Assembly: GCA_013368325.1 (NCBI GenBank)
Contig: JAACJK010000174.1
Location: 248,001-312,000 of the forward strand
Origin: Ephemerocybe angulata
Taxonomy: Eukaryota; Basidiomycota; Agaricomycetes; Agaricales; Psathyrellaceae
Length of the DNA stretch: 64,000 bases
Direction of reading: 5' to 3'
Positions 43,865-55,845 of this stretch are shown piece by piece. The notes under the pieces were generated by a model. That model saw only the letters and a program-made list of their open reading frames with translations, was not told the DNA's origin and searched no databases. Position 1 is the first letter of the stretch; the number at the start of each line of letters is the position of its first letter. Made by a program: the position numbers and the translations under genes.

Positions 43865-44946
43865 ATGGCAGCCTCGTCGTCGTCCCACTACATCCGCACG
43901 ATCCACACCTCCTTCACCGCAGCCCACTCCCACTCCAACCCCTGGGCCCGCACCCCCTCCTTCTCCCTTTCCCCCTCCCTTTCCCCCTCCCCCTCCTCCT
44001 TCGCCCCCTCCTACCCGCAACACCAGCATCAACAACAGCAACAACACCAAAAGTACACTGCCCAGCCAGCGAGCGGCGCAGGCGGCCGGCGCCGCGCCTA
44101 CGCCTTCCGCGTCGCCCCGCAGCCCCAGCGCCCGGGCACATCATACAAGTTCGACCCCTTCGCCGACGAGCCCACCGCCCCCGTGCCCAGCATCGCGCAC
44201 CTCGCATCGCTCTCTGCGCCGCCCACCCCGCGGCTCGCCGCTGCGTCCCTGCCTCCCCCAGCAGCCCCTTACCCCCACTACGCACACGCTGCTCCCCACC
44301 CCGCTCAGCGCGCAAGGCAAAGTGGTGCAGGCTTCCACGCTGGCATTCAACAGCGCAGGTATCCCGTACCACAGGGGTACGGCCAGAGGAGGACGCCCCC
44401 GCCGCAGTACGCCAGCCCTAGCGCGACGAGGGAGGCGCAGACGCACGGACCCACAACCGAGATCTGGCGCTCCACCTCCTCTCCCTCCCCTCCCCCTCTA
44501 CGACCTCGCCCATCCCCCGCGGCCGCGCGCTCAACTACGAGTTCGAGGAGTACGACTACGACAGCACCAACGGCGGGCACGGCGGGCTCATCGTTACGGG
44601 CTTGCGCCGCCCCTCCCCCTCCTCCCCCTCTCTCTCCTCTGCCGCTCTCTCCTCTGCCGCACATGGAACGGGAACTGGGAGGGAGAGTGCGAGTATGATT
44701 CAGCCGAGGGCACAGGCGATGCAGCCTGTACGAGCGGCGGTGCGCACGCCCAGCCCGCCTGCGGCGCCTGCCCCGGGACCGAGGGGGTTGAACGATAAAG
44801 ACGCCAAGGCCAAATTGGTTGCGGGGATCTTGCTTAATCGCATTCATGCTGGGGGGAGGAGGGCGAGGAGGGTGCCGAGTCCGTCTGAGGGTGGGAGGGT
44901 GTATGTGCCGAGTGGGTTGAGTCGGGTTGTTGCTTGCGAGGCTTAG
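43865..44946 (+). CDS. low-complexity Ser/Pro/Gln protein, 306 residues, unknown function
   Basis: Three exons (43865-44182, 44262-44358, 44441-44946) join in phase. They turn three frames that each looked incomplete into one protein. Exon 1 has a Ser/Pro stretch and a Gln/His tract (QHQHQQQQQHQ), then SYKFDPFADEPTAP. Exon 2 encodes LSAQGKVVQASTLAFNSA. Exon 3 has GRALNYEFEEYDYD and GLIVTGLRRPSPSS and ends with DAKAKLVAGILLNRIHAGG and a short basic tail. The last block is the most ordered and looks conserved. The region is very GC-rich. I know no function; the splice model is inference from frame logic and GT...AG ends, and the donors gtgccc and gtatcc are weak. Confidence 0.6.
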
Positions 44947-47900
44947 ACGCACCCCCGGTCGACTCAAAATCCCCGACCTGCCGACCTGGATTTACTTTAC
45001 GAAAATGATATGACGCTTACGACGACCGACCTCCCGCACCCTCGTTTTTTGACAAAAGGGCGCTTTTCCTTACCTCTTTCTGCGCCCGTTCCCTTTCCAT
45101 CCCATTGTATAACACCACCCACCCAATCACACACTCTCGTTTCCTTCCCTTTTCATTTCCCTCCCTCCCTCCCTTCTCCGTCCATCCCGTCTCGCATCCC
45201 ACCCCTCGCTCCCTCCATCCATATGTCAGTCTTCCCTCCCCATATCTCCAAACGCTCCCTGATCCATTCCCAACGTCATGCAAATTTCAACTTCTCGTCG
45301 GTCTCTGTTCTGGTTTTGGGTTTTGCTTTGTGCGTTATCGTTATCTTATTCCTTCCGCTTCGCGTTGTATCATCTTGTTCTCGGTTTCTTCTCTTCGTGT
45401 TTCGGCATACATGTCTTCCTTCCTCTCTCTTCCTCGTCTCTTCCTCATTTCTTTCTCGCTCGCTCGCTAGCTCGCTCGCTCGCACTTATACATAACATAA
45501 CATCTCTCTCTCCTGCATAGCATCGACCATTTCATTATCTCTTATTACCTCGCTCGCTCGCTCGTAGTCCGTCCATTCTAATTGTACACTGTACCTATAG
45601 CTCGCTACTCACCATCTACTCACTCGCCTACTCGCCTACTCACTGCATCGTCATTAGTGTTTTTATCCAGTTTTTTGTGTTATTATGTTTTGTATAGATG
45701 AATCGGATGAATGAATGAATTGGATTGGATTGGATTGTGTACTATCTATCTGTCTGCCTTTGGATTCGGGTTCGAGGAAGATGGGAGGATGGAGAGGGGA
45801 GGGGTGGAGAGGAGAGGGAGGGGGAATGGGGAGTAAAGCCCGGTACACCGGCGAAGCGAACATGAACACGAAAATGGAGGGAGGGCGGTGCTTTGACCTT
45901 TCTTTCGCCTCCCCGGTACCCGGCCGTGCGATATGCGATGCAATGGACCGTACATTTTGAAGGCCCGGTGATAGGAGCATTGGCCGGTCGGTGGTCAGTG
46001 GATGAGGGGCGCGGGCGCTCGAGGTGAGCTGAGGTGGTTGGAGAGGCGTCTGGGCCGGGTTGTCGGGACTGGGTTGGAGGCTCGGGATAGGGTCGGAAAT
46101 TTAATTGAATTGAATAGGCATTGAATAGACATTGAATAGGATTGGATTGGGTTGATTGTGATTCTGTGGTTAGTCTGGTTAGGCTATGATTTCGTTAGAT
46201 GATGCACCAGGCATGTTTGTATGAGGGAGGAGAGAGTCGTTGCAGGATTGTCGGGGTCGACGCTCTGCGTTGGATTGGCGGAGGTGTACTGACGGAGAGT
46301 CGTGCGCCGGCTCGCATGGCAGATCTCAAGTCCAAGTCGAGTATAATACCGCACTGTACCTGGAATCACCCTGCCCACCTCCTAATCAACTTCTAATTAG
46401 CGCTCTGATAGGGGCGCGCTTTTGATTTCCAAGGTTGCGAGGGCGGCGGTGGTAGACCGCCCTCGATGCTGTGAGGTGTTACTACTTGCTCATTGATACA
46501 AAATCGTAGTAAGTGCTCATGAGCTGAGAGATGAATATCATTTTGTGCGACGGTGGCATGATTTTGGGCGGGCGGGACTTGGGAGTCTTGCGTACCTGTA
46601 TCAGTAATTGGCGCTGATAGGATGTAGGATTGGGAGTCTAGTCCATGGCTGTGCGCTTCGTAAGTATGGATTGTATGGTGATGCATGATCCCGCCCTCTT
46701 TGGGATTCAGAGTACGGGAGGATCTTAGGGCGGGGCTCGGGCGGGACTTGGGTCGGGCTGGGCCGACTCTCGATTTCTCGACTGGGGTGGGCTCTTGGCT
46801 GTTGTGGAGGACGGGCGGTGTATCGCCGGTGCTTAGAGAATACCATACGAAGGAGAAGTGCTAAGTACGTTGCCTTCCATATCACTCTACGTTCGTCGTT
46901 GTTATTGTATTGATCTGTTGTATTCACATTTTGACAGGAGCGACAGCAACGCTCCAGCAACGCGGACAACGGAGACTGGGGTGGTTGCAACGTATCCAAG
47001 TACACATCCCCAACGCAATGGCTTTGATCAAAGTTCGTTCACCTCCTTCTTCCAACGTGCCTTCAAGTTACGTACGTATCCTATCCACTTCGAATTCCCC
47101 TCCGCAGTCAGAGTCTAAATGGGATTTATAGAAGAACAGAAGGGAGCGCATAACTCCGAGAAGCCTCAGAAGGAGCACGAAGGAGCGCACAAGGCCCACT
47201 CGTCCGCTTCATACATAGCTTGGATAGGGGACGTAGTACCAGTTTGGACGAGTGGATTAGGAAGGTGTGGTGGATTGGATAATTTGGATTGGAATGGAAG
47301 GTGGGGCCTTCCCTTCCCCGAATAATGAATTCTTGGGAGTGTGATCGACAGTTGGACAGGAACCGTGAAGGTGAACGTGTCGCGTGGACGGTCGGTCAAT
47401 TGTTCATTGTTCGTTGTTTATGTAAGTGCTTTGACTCTCACTCTGAGATCCGGGCTATGTGTCGACTGTGGTCCGTCGGGGGAGAGGCGCACCCGGACGT
47501 GCGTGCGTACTTCTGGGGGTGGTTGACTGACTTTTTGGGAAGCGAGGCTTTTGAGCTTGGAGCGATACATGCGTGCATGCTATTCGAGGAATTGAAAGAC
47601 GCCGGTCGGACCTTGGATAAGGAAGGAAGCCCGACGCCGAGATGGACGATGTCTTTATTTGGTAAGAAGCGTCGGGGTCGGGGTCGGGATCCGCTCCCCT
47701 TTAATGCCAAGACAAGGGTACAGAAGAGCCGTTTGCCCAACGTTTGCCCAAATAAGCGATTATCAATAAGGCTATCGTGTATACACCACAGGTATAGTAC
47801 GGGACCAAGTACCAGGTACTGTACATACACCAGGTACACGAAGTATGTGCACCACCAAACAGCTGTTAATATGAGGAGAATGTGTGGAGTACATGTATAC

Positions 47901-50862
47901 TTCCGCTCCGACATACACCTCAGCCCCGGTGGACGGATGATCCTACACCGCTTTTCCTCCAAGTTACCTGGTCCTACATACGTGCCCGGGTCCGACATGT
48001 CGCGGAGTGGCATTGGATGTGGGTGTGGGTGTAGACCGACGTGTGGCTAGGATGGTGTGAAGTGGGTGACTTCTGGGTAAGGATGGATGGATCTGCAGGG
48101 GCTGTGAGGCTTCGAAAAGTACTTGCAGAGGGGGTGCATGTACGTAATTAGGAGTGGACGCACAATGTCTATGTAGGTCCAGAACCGGGGCCAGCCAGAG
48201 TGAGGCGACTTGCTGGTCGTGTGACGTCGTGGGTGTGTTTAGGTTGCTCTGTGAGATAGGGAAAGGGGATCGGGTCCGTTGTGATTGGGTGTAGCTTCGA
48301 CGAAGATGTGCCTTGGATTTGTTTAGTCTAGAGAGCTGAAGTCTTATCATATCTGTCTGTGTAGGTAGAGCGCTCGATGACGTCGTACGAGGTGGTCAGG
48401 TCCGAAACTAGGCCTATATTCACATCCTCTAGAGGGTTCGAACAATCTTTCCATGACCCATGACCTTCGAATACAAGTCCCCACCAAACACATAACCAAA
48501 CGTAGGGAGCCTCCTCTACACTCCTCCCCCTCAACCAAGCTTCAAGCAAACACCGCCATCAGAACCACATGAAGCCTATGCTGTATCTCGCTCCACCGCG
48601 GGCTTCTGTCCATGTATGCAATGCACTCGAGCTCGAATCCACGAGATTACCTCGCCCCTCCCATCGCCACCAAACCGAATGAAAGTTAACTTAACCTAAA
48701 ACGAATATACTCTGGTGTCTGTTTCGTCAGATTGGCGGGGTTCTGTACCCCAAACATATTAGATGAGCCCCATTCGTTAGCAGCGTCACCTAAGATCTGA
48801 GCTTGAGTCCAACCTTATAGGTACATGGAAGTGGAAGTGGTCATATCGTAGGGCGGTTGACTCAAATTAGGCTACCATGGACCTGCGCTCCGTCCGGAAG
48901 TGCTGTTAACCAAGTATCTGATAGACGCGCACCACTGCACACATGAATACACGCGCCAACTGCTTCTCGCACTACAGCCCCCAGCGCAGCCCACGCAGAT
49001 CCTGATGGATCACGCATAGGTATGTATAAGCGCTCTAGCGCCACCATTGATGGTACCCCTGAGAAGCACGTACATTTTTAAGCGCTCGAGTGGCTTGATG
49101 CATGCCTGCCTCGTTTTGCGATGCATGATGGACGACGGGGCATCGCGGAGCGAGTGAGTCATGAGAAGCCTCGTGAAAGCGCCGGGTGCAGAGGGCCGGG
49201 TACAACGCTAGCCACTGACTGACTGTATCCGGCGGTTTGGAGGGTGGCAGGTGCTCTCAGGTGCTTCAAATCTACTCGGCATACTTGCATAACATCTGAC
49301 ACAGACTATTGTGATCGCGCCTCGAGTCGCGGGGTTCAAATCTATTCCTTCTACGTGGCATCGGGCCAATGCTACAACATGACCCGGCGGTCTTCGTGTT
49401 TGGGAGACTCAGTAGCAGGGATTGCCAAAGTGGCTTTGAGTGGCAGCCAGGGTAAATCATGGTAAATCTAGGAATGATAATGATGAATGACGCACCGGCG
49501 CCTGATCGAACTTGTTCGAACGAGCTCGGTTCCCTGAAGCCTCGTGCATCTCGCGTGTCTGAGCGCGCGGAGAACAATGGGCTACAGAATGGTCGGGAGC
49601 GAAGGAGTTGGTCGGAGAGAAGGCAGGAATGGAGGGATTTGCCTTTGACCTTGCCTTATGCGGATGGAAGGGCGTGGCCTCTCCCCGACAGGTGAGGTGA
49701 GGTGCTATGGAAGGTATACCGTTGGTCAAGGACACTGGAACGTGTCGTTGACGTGTCGGTGAAGGGTCCTATTAGAGCTTAGCCGACAAGTCTCGAGTCG
49801 AGGCTCTTCGATGATGTGTGGCTCCGACTGGCTCGCGACACGCGTAGTGCTTGTCCACCCAGAAATTATGTAGAATCCTGTGCAGGGTCCCGAGTACCCA
49901 ACACGTATGTACGCTCGGTGCACCAGGGTCCAGATACACGGCGCGCAACGCACATTGTTTATTCCATGGAATTGGTAGTAAATAGCTAAAATGTGACATA
50001 TGTGCTGCACGAATGCACGAGGCCGGCTAGTCGCTGATCGAGATGGGATGTCGAGAAATTTTCAGATGAATTGCAGGGTGCTCGCCAAGGTGATTTGAAG
50101 GATGAACAAGGACAAGGTTTATTTCGCCCTGATCGTCCGAGTCGTGGCACTCGGAGTCCGTGCGCGTGGTTTTTCATGAAAGGCGCAGTTACGCTTTAGC
50201 TCAGAGGCATGGTGTGTCGTGGGTGATTGATTGTGTTAATATCGAGTGGTTTGTGTTCGTTCGTTCATGATCAGAAATGGTATCACCACTGAAATGACCC
50301 TCTGCTCTCTCAAATCGGACAAATAGAAAACGGCACCCTCGAGTAAGGGAAAGATGCAACCCTTCAGGGCCTTCAATCAGAAAGGTCCTCCGGAGCGGCG
50401 GCGCGAACTTCGATTTTTATGAATGAGTGGTTGACAGAACCTGCCACTTAAAACGAGGCGCAGCAGGTGCCACGCGATCTCATTCGCCGTTGTTGGGGAG
50501 GGACTTGTGGCGAGGTTCTTTCATTTCGGTGTGAAAGGACATTGGCTGCGCTTTTTTGGACAATGGTCGGTTGTGCTTGATGTCTCAGATGGGTGAAACC
50601 AAACGTGGGTTGTGACTTTTTGAATGGCTCGGAATGAATCCCATTTGCTGGATGAGTCAGAGTGGCATGAGTTCGATTTCGCAGATATGTTCCCTCTTAG
50701 TTCCCTCTCAAAGCATCGAGTTTCGTAATCCAGATGTCGCCCTGCGGCAGTGACTTATTATAAATATTTTGTGACTGGTGTGCATACCGACTTAGGGAGT
50801 GCCGCTTAGGGAGAAAAATGGCGAGCAGGCGGAGTAGTGCTGGGCCAATTGGTGAAAGGTGC
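44947..50862. other. 5.9 kb of low-complexity and intergenic sequence
   Basis: 45000-45620 is strongly pyrimidine-rich, with (ctcg)n microsatellites at 45454-45483 and 45549-45566 and an attgg repeat near 45718-45737. Long frames there (45010-45495 +) are composition artefacts. A 253-codon + strand frame at 47289-48050 starts from TTG and has no motif; I do not call it. Nothing else was recognised before the tRNA gene. Confidence 0.45.
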
Positions 50863-50868
50863 AAAAAA
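50863..50868 (-). terminator. RNA polymerase III terminator of the tRNA gene
   Basis: Six consecutive T on the minus strand, one base after the 3' end of the tRNA. Confidence 0.8.
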
Positions 50869-50869
50869 T

Positions 50870-50942
50870 GATTCGAGCCAGGCTCGAACTGGCGACCTTC
50901 TGTGTGTTAGACAGATGCGATAACCAACTACGCCATCGAACC
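50870..50942 (-). tRNA. tRNA-Val (anticodon AAC)
   Basis: 73 nt with a complete cloverleaf. The acceptor GGTTCGA pairs with TCGAATC with one G-T pair. The D arm has GTAGTTGGTTATC. The anticodon stem TCTGT/ACAGA closes the loop CTAACAC with anticodon AAC. The T arm is GCCAG-TTCGAGC-CTGGC. There is no intron. A Pol III T-run follows. Position 34 A is expected to be deaminated to inosine. Confidence 0.95.
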
Positions 50943-51146
50943 GTTACATACTCGGTCTTTTGCGGGCTTATAGCGCCATTTGGCTGAGCTCAGAGTCGTC
51001 CACCTGCAAGACAATTTTTCTGGCCTGAAGCGAGTATATAGTCCACATTAAGGGAAGGTTTATGCCTATTCTGGTATGCCCGTAACAGTTCATGTAAATC
51101 TTCACAGAGCAGTCACGCATCGAGGCTCGAGCTCCGTCGCCTCATC

Positions 51147-52453
51147 TCAGCGATAAATCACTTCGTGAAGCGGTCGAACCATCCGATCACACTCCTCGCC
51201 GACTCCTCTTTGGCCCACACTGAAGGGAATGAATCGGTAAGCACCGCTACGCGGCGACTGAATAGAAATGAGGAATTGACTCACATTCGTTCTCAACCGT
51301 CAAATTTCCTCTAGTTGCGAACCCATGGGTGACGTTTGAAAAGAGTTGAGAGTGGTATGTTGCATGTGAAGCCGCCAGAATGTCCTCGGCGCGACGGCGA
51401 CTCTCCGCTGGGAATGCGGCGTCCGTCTCTGTAGAGTGTTTAGAACTGGAATTAGTAATATGCTTAAGATGCTCGATTAACAATAATGATGCTGACCAGC
51501 ACATGAAAGGAGCAAAGGTTCTGAAAACAAGCGCCGTCAGATGCTATCAACTCGTGATTATTCTAATGAGACGTACTCTTCAGCTTGTTGAAATGATCCT
51601 CAGTAAGTCCGGACGGATGAGCAAAGGCACCTGAGATAGACATGGTTTGTTAAATTCTGCCTCCCAGCCATATACGCTTGCTCGGCCACTCACCTGCAAC
51701 GACGCCATCAGTCGCCGCAATATCCATCACATATGGACCTCCAAAGCAGTATCCTATGCAAAAAGAAGGATCAGATGAGTAGTTTTGACTGGAATGTGGC
51801 CTTATACTCACCGACCGCCGTATACTTCGCATTTGCACCTGATACACGGAAGTCGCCAGATTATCAGTTAACCTGACGTCGTAGAATTGAGAATAGGGCT
51901 GACCATAGCGCTCTTTGACGGCGTCTATCCAGGGCTGGGTGACATTTTCTGCCTGTTTTCTCGATTTCTCAACCCAAGCGTTCAAGTCAAAGCTTGGATC
52001 GAAGGGCTCCAAATTCGCGTTGGTGTGCAAGCCAACTGGGTCTCCAAGGAAGTAGTCGAGTGCAAGAACGTGATATCCTGGATAGAGTCGCTCCAAGTTA
52101 GCTACACCCTATGCCCGTCGTCGATGGATATCACCTTGAGCCGCGAAGTAATCCATGAGAAGTTCGTTGTTGATGTAAAACGCTCCGAAGATGTCGGAGA
52201 AGAAGAGGATGACCTTCGTTGTCGAGTTTTTCCCATCCTTGGAGTGGGGCGGTTCTGAGTAGTAGGTCGGTACTCCAGCGATTGTGATGTTCTTTCCCGT
52301 CGGTGTTCCCTCGTGAATTGAGCCTATCGTACAGTCCTTCCCAATAGGTCCAGCAAGGATGGGGCTGGATGACGAGGGAATTGACCATACGGACGTAGGG
52401 AGAATAGAGATTAGAGCAAGGGCTTGGACGATGCGCATCGCGAGTGACACCAT
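51147..52453 (-). CDS. secreted dienelactone hydrolase family protein
   Basis: Eight exons: 52453-52135, 52077-51904, 51838-51812, 51753-51694, 51630-51577, 51520-51497, 51428-51285 and 51220-51147; 291 residues. The first 25 residues are a signal peptide (MRIVQALALISILPTSVWS). The catalytic triad is Cys176 in GYCFGGP, Asp222 in CAETDAAFP and His254 in VTHGFATRG. DIFG and GDPV mark the alpha/beta-hydrolase core. Very small exons (27 and 24 bp) restore the family pattern exactly. The family opens dienelactones in aromatic degradation; fungal secreted members may act on other esters. The last exon ends SVIGWVRPLHEVIYR instead of the usual GWF-x-RF end, as if one G were inserted near 51180. A relic of a second copy lies 1 kb upstream. 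Confidence 0.88.
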
Positions 52454-52505
52454 TATTGCTAGGACGTGAACAGCGCTGGGCTTCCACTTGGACCTTTTAC
52501 CTTGG

Positions 52506-52513
52506 CTTTTATA
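52506..52513 (-). promoter_or_regulatory. TATA box of the dienelactone hydrolase gene
   Basis: TATAAAAG on the minus strand 53-60 bp before the start codon. Confidence 0.55.
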
Positions 52514-53449
52514 GCGAATTGAAGACCTTCTCGAGTCATGAGCGTATCCGGCACCGACTTTGATTAAGTTCTTGGCTTACCGAGTGCCTTATTAATGCTC
52601 ATATATCATCCTTGTGGAAAACAGAGCGCCTGAGAGCATGTTCCCATGTCAATAGAGTACGGAAGCCTTATCAATGCCACTGGAAACACACGCATTGTAG
52701 CTTTGCTCAGCTTTGGATAACAAACGATGATCTCTGTTATTTCCTTGGCAGCTTGTGGTGACCTTTCGGGTGTCCGCGAGCCGACACTGCGTCAGCCCAG
52801 TCCATCTGGTATGCCCATACGGATCAGTACGGGGGGACGCCTAACTCCGACGCTGGGATTCTTAAGCAGGTTGCATCCGGAAGCTATCCGAGGGTAGAGA
52901 TCCATACTACGACGTTTAGCGCTCGAGGGCCGACACATTGTCAAGGCATCTGCATAACCCCATCCACAAAGTGTACTGAGTATCGAGGTGATAACTACGC
53001 ATCCACATGAATCCTCAGGCCCACCACTTTCTAGTAACATCTAAGTCTACGATAATCCGAAGGGCCATGTACCGTGTCACTTGGTGAGCGATCAAACCGC
53101 CAATCCACGCCAGACACTTTCTTTGCCCATACCCAATGTGAGAACACCACCGGTCTGGGAGTCAGAAGCTTGACGTGAGATAGCGGAAGATGGATGGGCG
53201 GTCCCTCACCAACCTATCCTCAATTCGATTCGCGACGAGAAAGGGAATTTACATGTCTGCCGCCTACAGGGGAGGCGGGAGGGTCACCAACGAAGAAATT
53301 GTAGTCCTCGTCGTGACGGCAAGCGGCAAGGACGATTGGGTTTAACTAACCCCAGACTGAGACCTGAAAAGGGTCGAGCCTGTGTTGGCTCACCTGAAGC
53401 AATCAGCCCGCCGCATGGTCAGAGCCATAGGTGATAAGCGCCAGCATTC
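52514..53449. other. intergenic, no supported gene
   Basis: This lies between the dienelactone hydrolase promoter and its relic. Frames are short and unmotivated. Confidence 0.4.
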
Positions 53450-53925
53450 GCCACAGGGGCGCAAATAGGCGCGCGTGGTGTCGCCGTCACTCCTCGCAGC
53501 AGGTTCTCCCATTGAACTTGTATAAACAACAGTGTAAACTACGATGGAAATGGGGATGGGTTAAGCGCAGTATAACGGACTGTAAAAGGGAAGAAACGTA
53601 CATTCGTTCTCGACAATAATGTTCCCTCTGGTTACAAACCCGTGAGTGACACCCGAAACGACATGCACATGGTATATTGAGTGTCTGTCGCGTCGGCGGC
53701 AGCTACTATGACTTCAGCGCGATGGCAGGTTCTCGGTGGTGAAAGCGACATCCAAGTCTACCTTCAGTGCTTAGCCCAGTCAGTAGTATAAGAGATAATG
53801 CCAGAACCTACCGCCACCTGACATGAAGAGCGGTCCTGGTAACAAGCGCCCGAATAAGCGCGCGGTCAGAGCATGTCAATGGGATCGGTCTGTGCGTGTC
53901 AGCTTGTTGAAATTATTCTCAATGA
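53450..53925 (-). pseudogene. relic of a dienelactone hydrolase 3' half
   Basis: The nucleotide sequence aligns with the last five exons of the neighbouring gene in the same orientation. Matching pieces include acattcgttctc, the VTHGF-TRG region (here THGFVTRGN followed by VENEC), DVAF-x-x-E for the Asp region, and cagcttgttgaaat near the GAFAHP exon. Stops and frame changes interrupt it and the 5' half is absent. It is a decayed tandem copy. Confidence 0.7.
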
Positions 53926-55845
53926 GTCCAACACTACACTTACTACTTAATACTACTTAACACACATGGAAGGGGAGGAATTGTCATGCCGGTACCCGAC
54001 AAGGGGGGGAGGCTTTCAAAAAGGGGGAAAAGTTGACATTCTCCCCCCCTTTTCGAAGTTTTTTGAAGCCTGTTCGGAAGACTCTAAAACACCCAAAAAG
54101 ATGAGTTAAAGTCAAAAGGGGGTGGGGAAATAAAAGGTGGGGGGAGGGACACAGTATTCACGGTTGCTCAAAGCGTTCACTCCGTTTCGCGGGCGTTGCC
54201 CCTGAGTTCGAAGGAACAAGCGAGCGCTAATCTTTGCTTATCACCAGAAGTACGATTAGATTAGATTCCAATCAGAAGAGTGGATCAGCGAAGGGGCAGC
54301 TGCCCAAGAGCTGCTGTCCATTGACAGCCAACTTCTTCCACCTCTGATACGCCGCGTAAAGAGCCATGGCCTAAATCCCGAGTACACCGCCTTGATCCAC
54401 ATGCTTTCCCAGTAGCACCGAAGTTTCCAGTTGCAGACAGCACGGCACAGGGCCTAACGGGTCTCCACCAAGCGACAAGGACGGTGTTGCCCCAATCCTG
54501 GAAAGTTGTTTCTATCTTTGCTTTATGCTTGCCGTATACGGCCCTCACATGGACTTTACACCTCGAGGCACATACGTACGCACTTCCCTAACTGGGGTAG
54601 CATGAGGGGGCGTTGTACCTCTGAAAAGTCAACCCGGACATTGTTCATTCAACTGCTGTTGCCTAACCAGGTAGAGCGTTGGAAAGGCTTTCGTTACAAG
54701 CACATGTACATTGAAGCGAGTCATCGCCTTTTATAGCTTACTATGCCATATTGTTGGGTGACGGAGGTCGGTGACTAGACGAAGGATTGAAACTGTGATG
54801 ATGTGAGATAGGCAGATGCGACGACGGAGTTGAATTCCAGCCTCGCTCACGCTGCGAAATACGTATGTCTTCCTCGTCATAACGATAACTGACTTCCAAA
54901 GAATCACATCAAGGACGGCCCACAAGACGCCGATGATACGCCAGTGCCAGAAATGACACACCCTTCACGGTCGTGTGCACTGTGGATGGCGTTCTCTCAG
55001 TCACTTCCGAAGCTGCGGACTCATATAGGCATCCCTTCTACTCCAGACAGGTAGCCCTATCCGACTATCAAGGCTTATCTTCCTTCACAACGCCGTTTCA
55101 CCCCTGCCGATGGCTCGCGGAGACAGGCTTTGCACCCCTTGCTCGCCCCAGTCGATGGCCAAGGTGGCCGAATCAATCGAAGCGGCCCGTCGCCGATGGA
55201 GATCTACTAGTATTATTGAACGGGCACCCTCGTTCCACTAATGATCACCCGGAGACAGATCTTCTGACATACACTTTCTATGATAAGTCTTGCCTCGAGG
55301 CGTGAAGTGAAGCCTTGAGGTCGCTAACTTCGGGTGCTGGACGACAGGTCGGAAGGAATCTAGCGCGACTTTGGCGATCCAGCTGGATGGACCGATCTGT
55401 ATGATAGGCCTTTTCGCCCTCAGGTATAAGGCGTTGAAGACTACGGGTAGCGTCCTTATAAGCTGCATGAATGCGCCTGGTGACGGTTCTATGTAAGGCA
55501 AGCCGGGTGTGATGAGAACCTCAAGGCTGCTTAGTCATCAGGATCAACCATCAATTGCGTGGTGTAACCCCGGAATGTTTTCCTTCCCCAACGCCGGCGT
55601 GCTGCCTGCGGTGCTACCCCTTCTTCACCTCCATCCCACAGCGTTTTATCGCTGAAGTTATCCCCCCATGTCGCTGTGAAAGTTTCGTTTACTTGGATGC
55701 AAAATGGACCTCTGAACTTCGATCGGTGGGCATTAATTAATCCCTGGAGCTCCAGGTTACTGACGGTCGTTTATGATGCGCCGTTTTGCGTCTAGGGTGT
55801 TGTAATTCTCTCCTGTGTTGGAATCCCAACCACCACTGTTGTTCG
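53926..55845. other. intergenic with a G/C-tract hairpin
   Basis: No supported gene. At 54011-54070 arms ggctttcaaaaa and ttttttgaagcc (one mismatch) enclose opposed G-run and C-run tracts, and more G-runs follow to about 54150. Frames at 54285-54548 (-) and 54973-55305 (+) have no motif. Confidence 0.4.

Noticed and set aside
45010..45495. 161-codon frame rich in Ser, Phe and Pro
   Set aside because: It is the translation of a pyrimidine-rich stretch with microsatellites; composition alone explains it.
47289..48050. 253-codon + strand open frame
   Set aside because: It starts from TTG, has no motif, no promoter and no splice context, and lies in a region without other genes; probably chance.
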